Positions 25,437 through 33,588 of a stretch of DNA of 64,000 nt are shown in pieces; the first letter of the stretch is position 1, and each line of letters begins with the position of its first letter. The notes under the pieces were generated by a model. That model was not told the DNA's origin. It saw nothing but the letters and a program-made list of their open reading frames with translations, and did not search any database. The DNA is from Clavibacter michiganensis subsp. tessellarius (GTDB lineage Bacteria; Actinomycetota; Actinomycetes; Actinomycetales; Microbacteriaceae). Both the position numbers and the translations under genes were made by a program. The stretch is from NCBI RefSeq assembly GCF_021922985.1, contig NZ_CP040788.1, forward strand, positions 2,418,001 through 2,482,000. Reading direction: 5' to 3'.

Positions 25437-26195
25437 ATGACGCGACCGGCCGACCCGTCCCGAGATCGACGCGTGGCGGTCGAGATCGCCGTGCAGGACG
25501 CGGCCTCCGCGCGCACCGCCCGCGGCGCCGGCGCCGACCGGGTCGAGCTGTGCTCCGCGCTCGCCGCGACGGGCGGCGTGACCCCGAGCATCGGGCTAGT
25601 GGAGGCCGTGGTCGCCGTGGGGCTGCCGGTGCACGTGCTGATCCGGCCGCGGCCGGGCGGGTTCGTGCACGACGCCGACGAGCGCGCCGTCATGCTGCGC
25701 GACGTGCGGGCGGCGCTCGCCGCGGGGGCCGCGGGCATCGTCTCCGGCGGGCTCACCGCGGACGGGCGGGTGGACCGGGACCTCCTCGCCCGGCTCGTCG
25801 ACGCGACGGGCGACGCCGTCTTCACGTTCCACCGGGCGATCGACGCCGTCGACGACCGGGAGGCCGCGCTCGACGCCCTCCTCGCCGCCGGGGTCGGCCG
25901 CGTGCTCACGTCGGGCGGCGCCGCGCGGGCGGGCGACGCGGTGCCGGCGCTCGCGGAGCTGGTGGCGCGCGCCGACGGGCGGATCGAGATCCAGGCCGGC
26001 GGGGGAGTGACGGTCGACGCGATCCCGGGGCTCGTGCGGGCGGGCGTCGACGCGATCCACCTCTCGGCCCGGCGGCGCGTGAGCGCCACGCGCGTGGGCC
26101 CGAGCGGCGGCGAGGCGGCGCACGACGTGGCCGACGGGGGGATCGTGGCGGCGGCGGTCGCGGCGGCGCGGGAGGGGGCGAGGGCCCGGTCGTAG
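25437..26195 (+). CDS. cutC: CutC family protein
   Basis: A 252-residue TIM-barrel protein. Family signatures visible are VEIAVQDAASARTARGAGADRVELC, HVLIRPRPGGFVH, FHRAID and LTSGGAARAGD. CutC was first linked to copper homeostasis in E. coli, but that role is disputed and the biochemical function is not known. ATG chosen at 25437, where the family homology starts; longer upstream frame lacks similarity. It is transcribed away from the sugar ABC operon and ends at a strong bidirectional terminator. Confidence 0.9.
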   Translation: MTRPADPSRDRRVAVEIAVQDAASARTARGAGADRVELCSALAATGGVTPSIGLVEAVVAVGLPVHVLIRPRPGGFVHDADERAVMLRDVRAALAAGAAGIVSGGLTADGRVDRDLLARLVDATGDAVFTFHRAIDAVDDREAALDALLAAGVGRVLTSGGAARAGDAVPALAELVARADGRIEIQAGGGVTVDAIPGLVRAGVDAIHLSARRRVSATRVGPSGGEAAHDVADGGIVAAAVAAAREGARARS

Positions 26196-26243
26196 CGCGG
26201 CGGGCTCCGCGCACGTCGAGCAGCCCCGGGGGACACTGCCGAC

Positions 26244-26271
26244 GGGGGAGGGCGGGGCGCCGCCCTCCCCC
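26244..26271. terminator. Bidirectional terminator between cutC and the S1 protease gene
   Basis: A perfect 12-base-pair stem GGGGGAGGGCGG with its complement around a GGCG loop lies between two convergent genes. Confidence 0.8.
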
Positions 26272-26279
26272 GACGGGCG

Positions 26280-27527
26280 CTAGCGCAGGACGCGCAGGTC
26301 GGTCGCGGCCTCGATCGCCGTGATCGAGGTGAAGGCGCTGCGGTCCGCGCCGCCGCGGGGGATGTTGCCGTAGTGGATCCCGTACGCGGTGTTGCCGTAG
26401 AACCAGGGGCCGCCGCTGTCGCCCTCCTGGGTGATGTAGCCGTCGACCTGCCAGAGGTTCGCGTAGGTGACGCCGTTCGCGTTGACCGTGGTGGTCGGGC
26501 CGTTGATGACCTGCGAGCAGCCGTAGGCCGTGACGGTGCCGTACTTGCAGACGTTCATGCCGACGAAGGGCGCGGCGACGGCGGTGGCCTTGCGGCGGAT
26601 CAGCGTGGATCCGGCCTTCTGGCTGATGAACTCGTTGTGCACGGACTCCGAGGAGCTGAACCACTGCTCGTCGAGCTGGCCGCTGTCGCCGTGGCCCTCG
26701 AAGGTGAGGATCTGGCGGGACTCGTAGTTCAGGTCGTCCGGGCAGTGCGATGCGGTGATCAGGCCGGTGGCGCCGGTGCGCGCGTTGCGGACCGTGAAGC
26801 CGGCCGTGCAGGCGAGCTGCTGCGTGTTCCCGATGCCGAGCGCGGTGCCGCCGGAGAGGACCTCCTGGCTCGGGTCCTCGTCGGTGAGGGCGACCTCGAC
26901 GGGGACCGTCGCGGCCTGGGCGACGGCGGCCTCGGCCCGGTCGGTCCCGGCCTGCGCCGCGGCGGTGACATCCACGGAAGCGGAGGCGGACGCGGATGCG
27001 TCGGGCAGCACGGCGGCCGCGGTGACGGTCGTGCCGTCCTCGCTCATGCTCGCCTCGACGCTCTCGGCGCCGAGCTCGGCCTGCACGGCCTGCGCGGCGG
27101 CGGCCACGGCCGTGCTGCGCTCCTCGGCGGTGAGGGGCGCGTCGGTCGTGGTGCGGACGTCGGGGGCGAGCTCGCCGAGCGGCGCGAGCGCGGCGGCGGC
27201 GACCGGCTCGGTGAAGGCGACCCAGTACCCGGGACCCGTGGCGTCCTTGCCGGCGTTCGCGAAGCCGTCCACGCCCTGCAGGGTGGCGAGGGCCTGGCCG
27301 AAGAGCACGTCGCGGTGCTGCTCGGCGCGCACCTCCTCGACGGGCCGCCCGGTCTGCTCGGCGATGTGCGCCGCATCGATCGCCTCGGCGGCGGCGTCGG
27401 AGAGGGGAGCCGCGACAGGCTGCTCGACATCGACCTGCGGGCGCAGGGCGCCGAATGCCGGGCTCAGGGACGTCACTCCCAATATCACGGCCGTGGCCGC
27501 CGTGATCGTTATCCTCTTGTGACGCAT
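26280..27527 (-). CDS. Secreted trypsin-like serine protease with propeptide (S1, alpha-lytic type)
   Basis: A 415-residue exported protease. A Sec signal peptide (about 1-27) precedes a long pro-region (about 28-225) that resembles those of alpha-lytic/streptogrisin proteases, then the catalytic domain. The triad can be placed at His261 (LITASHC), Asp286 (QLDEQW) and Ser371 (GDSGGPW); Cys240-Cys262 and Cys327-Cys337 look like disulfides. ATG with AAGGAG upstream. Plant-associated Clavibacter secrete many S1 proteases, some of them virulence factors (Chp/Pat-1), but this one is longer and has the classical pro-domain. It is divergent from the RHS toxin gene across 298 bases. Confidence 0.9.
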   Translation of the reverse strand: MRHKRITITAATAVILGVTSLSPAFGALRPQVDVEQPVAAPLSDAAAEAIDAAHIAEQTGRPVEEVRAEQHRDVLFGQALATLQGVDGFANAGKDATGPGYWVAFTEPVAAAALAPLGELAPDVRTTTDAPLTAEERSTAVAAAAQAVQAELGAESVEASMSEDGTTVTAAAVLPDASASASASVDVTAAAQAGTDRAEAAVAQAATVPVEVALTDEDPSQEVLSGGTALGIGNTQQLACTAGFTVRNARTGATGLITASHCPDDLNYESRQILTFEGHGDSGQLDEQWFSSSESVHNEFISQKAGSTLIRRKATAVAAPFVGMNVCKYGTVTAYGCSQVINGPTTTVNANGVTYANLWQVDGYITQEGDSGGPWFYGNTAYGIHYGNIPRGGADRSAFTSITAIEAATDLRVLR

Positions 27528-27825
27528 TCGCGAACTCCTTCATTCGTGTGGAAATGGTCGCGCGAAATGCGCCCCTCGTTCATCGTGCACCTCCGGAGAG
27601 CCGGTCGGTGACGCGCTCGGAGGCGCTCTCCCGAGTACAGGCAATGCACGCCCGCGTGTGTCCTCGCTTATGAGGACTTGCGTGGTGCGGAGGGCCCGGA
27701 ATGCATGCGGAAACGACCGGACCCCCAATTCGGGGCGATCCGGGGGAGGCCGCGACGGCATTCGCCCGCACCCCTAACTTGAGACCGGGCGATGCTGCCC
27801 GCTTTTCCAGGAATAAGGGAGCAAC
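27528..27825. other. Divergent intergenic region between the protease and RHS genes
   Basis: 298 bases without a supported gene. It must hold both promoters. An AAGGGAG binding site lies just before the RHS ATG and AAGGAG before the protease ATG. I see no convincing -10/-35 pair and no palindrome strong enough to call an operator. Confidence 0.5.
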
Positions 27826-30800
27826 ATGCGCGGTCGACGCGTTTTCAGCTGGCGTTCCGCCGGCAAGGTGAGGTGCACGATCGCGGTCATCGCGACGAGC
27901 GCCGTGATGATCACCGGACTCGGCACCATGCCGGCGTCCGCCGAGACGGCCGCGGGGCCGGTGCAGTTCGAGGACCAGACGCAGGACCCTGCGCAGGTCA
28001 ACAAGCAGATGCAGGACGAGGCCCAGAAGGCCGCGAAGGCCGCCGTGTGGACGCCGGGGACGATCCCGGCCGAGCCCGCCGACGTCTCCACGCCCGCTCC
28101 GGAGCTGCCCGTGTGGGAGATCCCGGACGCGGACCGCAAGCTCGGCCAGCCCGTGTCCACCCAGCGCGTCCCCGCCGGCACGCCGGTCGGCGCACCCGGC
28201 CTCGGCGCGCTTCCCTACATGTCCTTCGAGGACATCTCGCTCTCGGACGACACCGTCGCCCGCGTGAACCTCGCGAACGGCAACCTGCTGCTCACCGCGA
28301 ACGACGGCACGAGCTCCGCCGCCGGCATCGGCGTCCGCGCCGACCGCTACTACAACGGCCTCTCGAGCTCCGCCGGCGCCCTCGGCGGCGGCTGGTCCTC
28401 CGTCATGAGCAACGTCGACTTCGGCCTCTCCGTGAACAGCGGCGAGACCGAGGCCACGTTCGTCGGCCCGACCGGCTTCTCCGCGAAGTTCACCAAGAAC
28501 AGCGCCGGCGCGTGGGTCGCTCCGGCCGGCTTCAACGCGTCCCTGAGCAAGGGCCAGTTCACCTGGAAGCTCAAGTACAACAAGACCGGCGAGGCCTTCG
28601 ATTTCGACGTCACCACGAAGCAGCTGACCTACCACACCGACCGCAACGGCATCGGCCTCACCAACGACTGGACCACGTCCGCCACGACCTACACGGTCAA
28701 GGACACCTCCGGCCGCTTCACGCGCGTGAACCACACCACCGGCTCCGACCCGAAGATCACCTCGATCGTCGACTCGGCCAACCGCACCACCACGTACACG
28801 CGGAACGGCTCCGGCCAGCTGACGAAGATCGACAAGCCCGGCGGCGCTGTCACCACCATGACGTACGACACCACGGGCCGTCTCTCGACGATGACCGTCC
28901 CGTCCGCACCCGGCACGACGACGATCACGTTCGCCTACAACACCGCGCACAAGGTCACCAAGATCACGCAGAAGTCCACGTCCCCCACCTACGGGAACAA
29001 GGCCGACGTCGTGACGGCCTTCGCCTACAACAGCGGCAACACCGTCGTCACCAACCCGAACGGCAAGGCGTCGACCTACGCGTACGACAACCAAGGCCGC
29101 GTCACCTCGACCAAGGACCCGCTGAACCGCACCCGCTCGCAGACCTGGACCGCGAACAGCGACGTCCAGACCTCGACCGACGCTCTCGGCTCCGGCAGCA
29201 CGCCCGGCAACGAGACCAAGTTCCAGTACGACGGCCTCAACAACGCGACGAAGACCGAGCTGCCGACCGGCGCCGCAGCCTCGGCCGTGTACGCGGCGGG
29301 TGCCGGTTGCGCTTCGAGCGGTGGCGACTCCTTCCAGGTGAAGTGCTCCACCGATGCCAGCGGGAACACCGCCAGCTACGAATACGACACCAACGGCAAC
29401 CCGACGAAGAAGAAGGACACCACCGCCGGCGGGACCGGCGCGGTCGAGTTCGAGCGCGTCTACGACAACTGGGACCACAGCATCTGCGGTGGCGCTCCCG
29501 GTCAGGTCTGCTCTGCGAAGGACGGCAACGGGAACGTCACCCGCTACGCCTACGACGGCATGTTCAACGTGATCAAGGTGACCCCGCCCGCGCCCCAGGG
29601 CGTGACGACGTACACGTACGACGCGCTCTCCCGCGTGACCAGCGTCACCGACCCGCGCGGCAAGGTGACCAAGTACGCGTACGACGTCCGCGACCGCCAG
29701 ACGGTCATCACGTTCGCCAACGGCAGCACGCTCGCCAAGACGTACTACCCGAACGGGCTCGTCCAGTACGACTCCGACAGCTTCGCCGGGACCAAGCAGT
29801 TCGAATACGACACCCTCGGCCGCACCACCAGCCAGATCGGTGCACTCGCCGGCCTCAACCAGAAGTACACCTACGACGCAGCCGGCAACATCCTCACCTT
29901 CGAGGACACCAGCGGCATCACGACCAACACCTACAACGCAGCAAATGAGCTGACCAGCCAGCGCGAGCCCGGAGGCGTGTGCCCCACCAGTGGCACCCCC
30001 GCCGCCAATAGCGGATGCACGCTGTTCGAGTACGACGCCAACGGCGCCGAGACCCGACGCGTGTTCCCTGCCGGCGCGCAGATGGTGACCACCATCGACA
30101 AGTCCGGCCGCACCACCCAGGTGCAGGCCAAGAACGCCGCCGGCAACGTGACCGCCGACGTCGCCTACTCGTATGCGAAGGACGGCAAAGACACCACCAC
30201 CATCCAGGCCCGCACCAGCGGCAAGGAAGAGGGCATCCCAGCCGGCGCAGTTACGGCCTACCAGTACGACTCGCTGAAGCGCCTCACGGTCGCCGAGGAG
30301 AAGGTGGGCGGCAACACCAACGCGATGTGGGCCTACGACTACGACGCCGCGGGTAACCGCACCTCGCAGACCCGCTCAGGCAACACCGGCGGCACGCAGA
30401 ACACCTCGATCAGCTACGGCTATAACGCCGCGAACCAGCTCACCAGCACCAGCGCCGACACGACCCAGTGGGTGTACGACGCCGCCGGCAACCAGGTCAA
30501 GAACGGCATGACCGGAGTCGTCGCGACCTACGGCGACCGCGGCCAGGTGCAGAGCATCGGAGCGACGAACTTCGCCGCGTTCGGTGAGGGCAACACGGAC
30601 ACCCAGAGCGCCACGGGGGGCCGGTCCTTCTCCAACTCGATCCTCGGGCTCTCACGACAGACCAACACGTCCACCAGCCTGGTGCAGAACTACAGCCGCA
30701 CGCCTTCGGGTGAAGCGGTCGGATTCCGGATCTCGTCCAGCCACTACTACGTGACCGACCTTCTCGGCTCTGTCATCGGCATGTTCTCCGGCGCGGGAAT

Positions 30801-31260
30801 TTGGGAGGGCGGATATTCCTACAGCCCGTACGGCGAGGAGCGAGTCACGTCGACTAATAACGCGGTCGCCTTGAACTCGCTGCGCTACATCGGTGGATAC
30901 CAGGAGTCGACCAACCTGTACAAGCTGGGCGCGCGCTACTACGACGCCACACTTGGACGCTTTACGCAGATGGATCCCAGCGGTCAAGAATCGCAGCCTT
31001 ACGCATACGCAGGTTGCAACCCAATCAATTCCAAGGATCCGTCCGGACTCGCGCCTACAGATTGTGATAATGCAAAGTTTGGATTAGCCCTTGCCGTTGG
31101 TGGCGGACTCAGCTCTCTAGGTGTGGCAATCCTTGGTGCAGGGCTATCCGTGGAAACCGGCCCTGTCGGTCTTGCAATCGCAATCCTAGGAACAGTCGGA
31201 TTTATTATCGGTGGAGTGTCCACCGTTCTTGCGGCAGGTAATGTCTTGAACGAGTGCTAG
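27826..31260 (+). CDS. Secreted RHS/YD-repeat polymorphic toxin with hydrophobic C-terminal tip
   Basis: An 1144-residue exported RHS protein. A Sec signal peptide (about 1-40, ending PASAE) precedes an N-terminal region, then about 250-980 many YD repeats (Y-x-Y-D-x-x-G-R forms), which build the hollow RHS shell. The RHS-associated core (about 950-1075) includes YYVTDLLGSVIGMF, YSYSPYGEE and LGARYYDATLGRFTQMDPSGQ. After DPSGL the sequence and base composition change: residues 1076-1144 are a 69-residue tip, glycine-rich and hydrophobic with two likely membrane hairpin segments, Cys at tip position 5 and at the last residue. That is the effector position in polymorphic toxins. Membrane permeabilisation is inferred. 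AAGGGAG precedes the ATG. A hairpin terminator follows. Confidence 0.9.
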   Translation: MRGRRVFSWRSAGKVRCTIAVIATSAVMITGLGTMPASAETAAGPVQFEDQTQDPAQVNKQMQDEAQKAAKAAVWTPGTIPAEPADVSTPAPELPVWEIPDADRKLGQPVSTQRVPAGTPVGAPGLGALPYMSFEDISLSDDTVARVNLANGNLLLTANDGTSSAAGIGVRADRYYNGLSSSAGALGGGWSSVMSNVDFGLSVNSGETEATFVGPTGFSAKFTKNSAGAWVAPAGFNASLSKGQFTWKLKYNKTGEAFDFDVTTKQLTYHTDRNGIGLTNDWTTSATTYTVKDTSGRFTRVNHTTGSDPKITSIVDSANRTTTYTRNGSGQLTKIDKPGGAVTTMTYDTTGRLSTMTVPSAPGTTTITFAYNTAHKVTKITQKSTSPTYGNKADVVTAFAYNSGNTVVTNPNGKASTYAYDNQGRVTSTKDPLNRTRSQTWTANSDVQTSTDALGSGSTPGNETKFQYDGLNNATKTELPTGAAASAVYAAGAGCASSGGDSFQVKCSTDASGNTASYEYDTNGNPTKKKDTTAGGTGAVEFERVYDNWDHSICGGAPGQVCSAKDGNGNVTRYAYDGMFNVIKVTPPAPQGVTTYTYDALSRVTSVTDPRGKVTKYAYDVRDRQTVITFANGSTLAKTYYPNGLVQYDSDSFAGTKQFEYDTLGRTTSQIGALAGLNQKYTYDAAGNILTFEDTSGITTNTYNAANELTSQREPGGVCPTSGTPAANSGCTLFEYDANGAETRRVFPAGAQMVTTIDKSGRTTQVQAKNAAGNVTADVAYSYAKDGKDTTTIQARTSGKEEGIPAGAVTAYQYDSLKRLTVAEEKVGGNTNAMWAYDYDAAGNRTSQTRSGNTGGTQNTSISYGYNAANQLTSTSADTTQWVYDAAGNQVKNGMTGVVATYGDRGQVQSIGATNFAAFGEGNTDTQSATGGRSFSNSILGLSRQTNTSTSLVQNYSRTPSGEAVGFRISSSHYYVTDLLGSVIGMFSGAGIWEGGYSYSPYGEERVTSTNNAVALNSLRYIGGYQESTNLYKLGARYYDATLGRFTQMDPSGQESQPYAYAGCNPINSKDPSGLAPTDCDNAKFGLALAVGGGLSSLGVAILGAGLSVETGPVGLAIAILGTVGFIIGGVSTVLAAGNVLNEC
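30226..31050 (+). repeat. RHS core direct repeat, copy 1 (in the full-length gene)
   Basis: 825 bases from GAAGAGGGCATCCC to the GGACTC of DPSGL. It aligns without gaps to 32571-33395 (constant offset 2345). By eye the encoded 275 residues differ at about 19 positions. Similarity stops sharply at both ends. Confidence 0.93.
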
Positions 31261-31280
31261 CGTTTACAGACTAATCACGG

Positions 31281-31317
31281 CGCGCTATGCGAGATGAATA
31301 CAATCTCGCATAGCGCG
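31281..31317. terminator. Terminator after the RHS gene
   Basis: A perfect 15-base-pair stem (CGCGCTATGCGAGAT with its complement) around a 7-base loop, starting 20 bases after the RHS stop and followed by TTGTGT. It also lies downstream of the convergent small membrane-protein gene and can serve both strands. Confidence 0.85.
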
Positions 31318-31396
31318 TTGTGTCGTATATACGTCGTGTTCATGTATCTCAGTCCACCCAACCACAAACCGGCCGTGTCCATACTGAGTTCGGGTG

Positions 31397-31642
31397 TTAG
31401 TCTTTCTGCTTTTGGCCACGAGCCAGCTTGCGCATCGTGAGCAACACCCCTGCGCCCGCCAATCCAAATACTATTCCCCCAATAATAAAGATGGCTACCA
31501 AGGATCCTGCATCCGCGTAGCTGTCTTGGTGTGCCAAGATATTAACCCCCAAGCCCACTCCCCCAATCATCAGCAAAAAGCTAATAACAGCACATATTAG
31601 TAGCATAATTAACGAGGCCTTGGTTTTCTTACTTATATTCAT
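31397..31642 (-). CDS. Small two-helix membrane protein, candidate immunity protein
   Basis: An 81-residue protein starting MNISKKTKASLIMLL. Two hydrophobic helices (about 9-36 and 48-70) flank a short polar loop, and the C-terminus is basic (RKLARGQKQKD). Codon use is AT-richer than the chromosome, like the RHS tip. It lies 137 bases after the RHS gene but on the opposite strand, convergent with it, which is unusual for a toxin-immunity pair. I know no family for it. The ATG at 31642 has a close GGAG; the upstream extension in the same frame is high-GC and belongs to antisense of the next gene. Confidence 0.6.
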   Translation of the reverse strand: MNISKKTKASLIMLLICAVISFLLMIGGVGLGVNILAHQDSYADAGSLVAIFIIGGIVFGLAGAGVLLTMRKLARGQKQKD

Positions 31643-31783
31643 TGCTCCAGTATGCCGCAACAAACCCCCGTTGGTACCGCCGAGTGGAGGCCCCAATCCC
31701 GGTGCCAGTGCCCTCTCGTACGCTCGTCGACGAGCGCGGCCGGGCGCTCCGACATCGACCTGATCGACGAAGGGGACCACCCG

Positions 31784-32116
31784 GTGAACAAGGTGAAGGG
31801 CAACGTGACGCGCCTGGTGCACGACGTCGAGACGCACCCCTGGGCGCACCAGGAGGCCGGCTACTGGCGCGTCCAGGTCGAGGACTCCCCCGTGCTCGGG
31901 TACGTGTTGCGGGTCCGTGCGGAGCTCGGGGACCCGTTCACGTACGAGGTCTACGTCGACGCCCGGAACGATCGGGGGCAGCGGATCTGGGTCCACCGGG
32001 AGGCGTCCTTGAACGCGGCCGTGGCCTGGATGATGCAGCGCGCGGGCGAGCTGGTCGCCTTCGCGCGAGAGCGGGACGTCGACGGCCGGCCAACACCAGA
32101 GGTGGACGGTCGTTAG
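31784..32116 (+). CDS. Hypothetical protein (110 aa)
   Basis: A 110-residue soluble protein of unknown function, with normal high-GC chromosomal codon use, unlike the genes on either side. The GTG start has AAGGGG eight bases upstream. The middle (YWRVQVEDSPVLGYVLRVRAEL) looks like a small alpha/beta fold; there is no signal peptide or membrane helix. The stop codon falls inside an 8-base inverted repeat that may terminate transcription. Confidence 0.6.
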   Translation: MNKVKGNVTRLVHDVETHPWAHQEAGYWRVQVEDSPVLGYVLRVRAELGDPFTYEVYVDARNDRGQRIWVHREASLNAAVAWMMQRAGELVAFARERDVDGRPTPEVDGR

Positions 32117-32139
32117 CGCTAGCGGCCGTAACGCTAACG
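32111..32139 (+). terminator. Inverted repeat, possible terminator
   Basis: CGTTAGCG (32111-32118) and CGCTAACG (32132-32139) form a perfect 8-base-pair stem with a 13-base loop, overlapping the stop codon of the preceding gene. Confidence 0.5.
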
Positions 32140-32159
32140 AGGCGCGTCGGGTTGCACGT

Positions 32160-32309
32160 CTAGTCGAGGGGTTGGACGTAGAGGATGACGTGCCCGTCCG
32201 GGATCCCCTGGCGGAGCTGCTCGACGGCCGCCCAGCTCGAGGGGGCGTCGACGGTGACGAGCTCGGCGCTGCTCTCCGTGCGGGGCCGGTGCGCGAGCTC
32301 GTAGGTCAT
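32160..32309 (-). CDS. Small hypothetical protein (49 aa)
   Basis: A 49-residue frame starting MTYELAHRPRTESSAELV and ending VILYVQPLD. Nearly every third codon base is G or C, as in real genes here, although the ribosome binding site is weak. No known domain. It lies between the 110-residue gene and the orphan RHS cassette and points away from the latter. Confidence 0.5.
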   Translation of the reverse strand: MTYELAHRPRTESSAELVTVDAPSSWAAVEQLRQGIPDGHVILYVQPLD

Positions 32310-32442
32310 CTACCCAGGCTGGCCATTGGGCACCACGGCGCTGATCAGCTGCGGAATAGCTTCAGGCATTTGGCGGGCAAGCAAGTTAAAGCCGCCGGAG
32401 GGCCCTAAGGTAAAGCCTCGCTCGGGGCGTAAATAATTAACA

Positions 32443-32492
32443 GCAAAGCAGGCCTAGGTTGCCCATGTGTGGCGAAACCAGGCCTGCTTTGC
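32443..32492. repeat. Long inverted repeat (13 bp arms) before the orphan RHS cassette
   Basis: GCAAAGCAGGCCT (32443-32455) and AGGCCTGCTTTGC (32480-32492) are perfect complements; inside them GGTT/AACC and GCC/GGC extend the hairpin. The surrounding 32310-32567 is AT-richer than the chromosome and holds no gene I can support. On the minus strand the hairpin is followed by TTAATTATTT, so it could be a terminator, or a scar of a mobile element. Confidence 0.75.
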
Positions 32493-32567
32493 CGTACAGG
32501 CATCAGTAGCGGAACGTTGATGATGACCGTGATGACCTGCAGCGTCACATTCGCTGATCTGGACGTC

Positions 32568-33575
32568 ATGGAAGAGGGCATCCCGGCCGGTGCGGTCACC
32601 GCGTACCAGTACGACTCGATGAAGCGCCTCACGGTCGCCGAGGAGAAGGCTGGCGGCAGCACCAACGCGATGTGGGCGTACGCCTACGACGCCGCGGGCA
32701 ACCGCACCTCGCAGACCCGGTCCGGGAACACCGGCGGCACGCAGGACACCTCGATCGACTACGGCTACAACGCGGCGAACCAGCTCACCAGCACCAGTGC
32801 GGACACGACCCAGTGGGTCTACGACGCTGCCGGCAACCAGGTCAAGAACGGCATCACCGGTGTCGTCGCGACCTACGGTGACCGCGGACAGGTGCAGAGC
32901 ATCGGTGCGACGAACTTCGCCGCCTTCGGTGAGGGCAACACGGACACGCAGAGCGCCACGGGTGGACGATCCTTCTCCAACTCGATCCTTGGTCTCTCGC
33001 GCCAGACGAACACGTCTGCCAGCCTGGTGCAGAACTACAGCCGCACGCCTTCAGGTGAGGCGGTCGGATTCCGGATCTCGTCCAGCCACTACTACGTGAC
33101 CGATCTCCTCGGCTCCATCATCGGCATGTTCTCGGGAGCGGGCATCTGGGAAGGCGGCTACTCCTACAGCCCCTACGGCGAGGAGCGGGCGACATCGACC
33201 AACAGCCCGGTCGCCTTGAACTCGCTGCGCTACATCGGCGGCTACCAGGAGTCGACCAACCTTTACAAGATGGGCGCACGCTACTACGACGCCTCCCTGG
33301 GACGCTTCACGCAGATGGACCCTAGTGGCCAGGAGAAGCAGCCCTACGCCTACGCCGCGTGCAACCCGATCAACAACTCCGATCCCACCGGCCTCAGCTG
33401 TGGCGGGGCCATCGCATTCGGTATCCTTGCGGCTATCGGTGTTCTTACTTCCGGGGTCGGAGTGGTTGTCGGCGCTCCGACCGTGTTCGCAGGAGCAGCC
33501 GCAGCAATCGGTTTCATTGCCGCTGCCGGCAGCCTGGGATACGCAATTGCCGACATCAAGGCACAATGCTATTAA
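32568..33575 (+). CDS. Orphan RHS C-terminal cassette with a second hydrophobic tip
   Basis: A promoterless-looking RHS fragment of 335 residues if read from the ATG at 32568. From residue 2 on it repeats residues 801-1075 of the full-length RHS protein at about 93 percent identity, including the whole RHS-associated core up to DPTGL. It then switches to a different 59-residue tip, again glycine-rich and hydrophobic, with Cys at tip position 2 and next to the last residue. There is no signal peptide, no binding site and no YD-repeat shell, so it is probably a silent spare cassette that recombination through the shared core could place on the full-length gene. An open frame runs back to 32469 but has no RHS similarity there. 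Confidence 0.85.
   Translation: MEEGIPAGAVTAYQYDSMKRLTVAEEKAGGSTNAMWAYAYDAAGNRTSQTRSGNTGGTQDTSIDYGYNAANQLTSTSADTTQWVYDAAGNQVKNGITGVVATYGDRGQVQSIGATNFAAFGEGNTDTQSATGGRSFSNSILGLSRQTNTSASLVQNYSRTPSGEAVGFRISSSHYYVTDLLGSIIGMFSGAGIWEGGYSYSPYGEERATSTNSPVALNSLRYIGGYQESTNLYKMGARYYDASLGRFTQMDPSGQEKQPYAYAACNPINNSDPTGLSCGGAIAFGILAAIGVLTSGVGVVVGAPTVFAGAAAAIGFIAAAGSLGYAIADIKAQCY
32571..33395 (+). repeat. RHS core direct repeat, copy 2 (in the orphan cassette)
   Basis: Gap-free counterpart of 30226-31050. The 825-base length is ample for homologous recombination, which would exchange the downstream tip and small membrane-protein gene. Confidence 0.93.
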
Positions 33576-33588
33576 GAGAAGAGCTCTC

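Noticed and set aside
32469..32567. Upstream extension of the orphan RHS frame to a GTG at 32469
   Set aside because: The extension crosses the long hairpin, has no RHS similarity and no ribosome binding site; similarity begins only at 32571.
32405..32665. 86-codon minus-strand frame across the hairpin and the start of the orphan RHS cassette
   Set aside because: It runs through the inverted repeat and antisense to the RHS core, with no features of its own.
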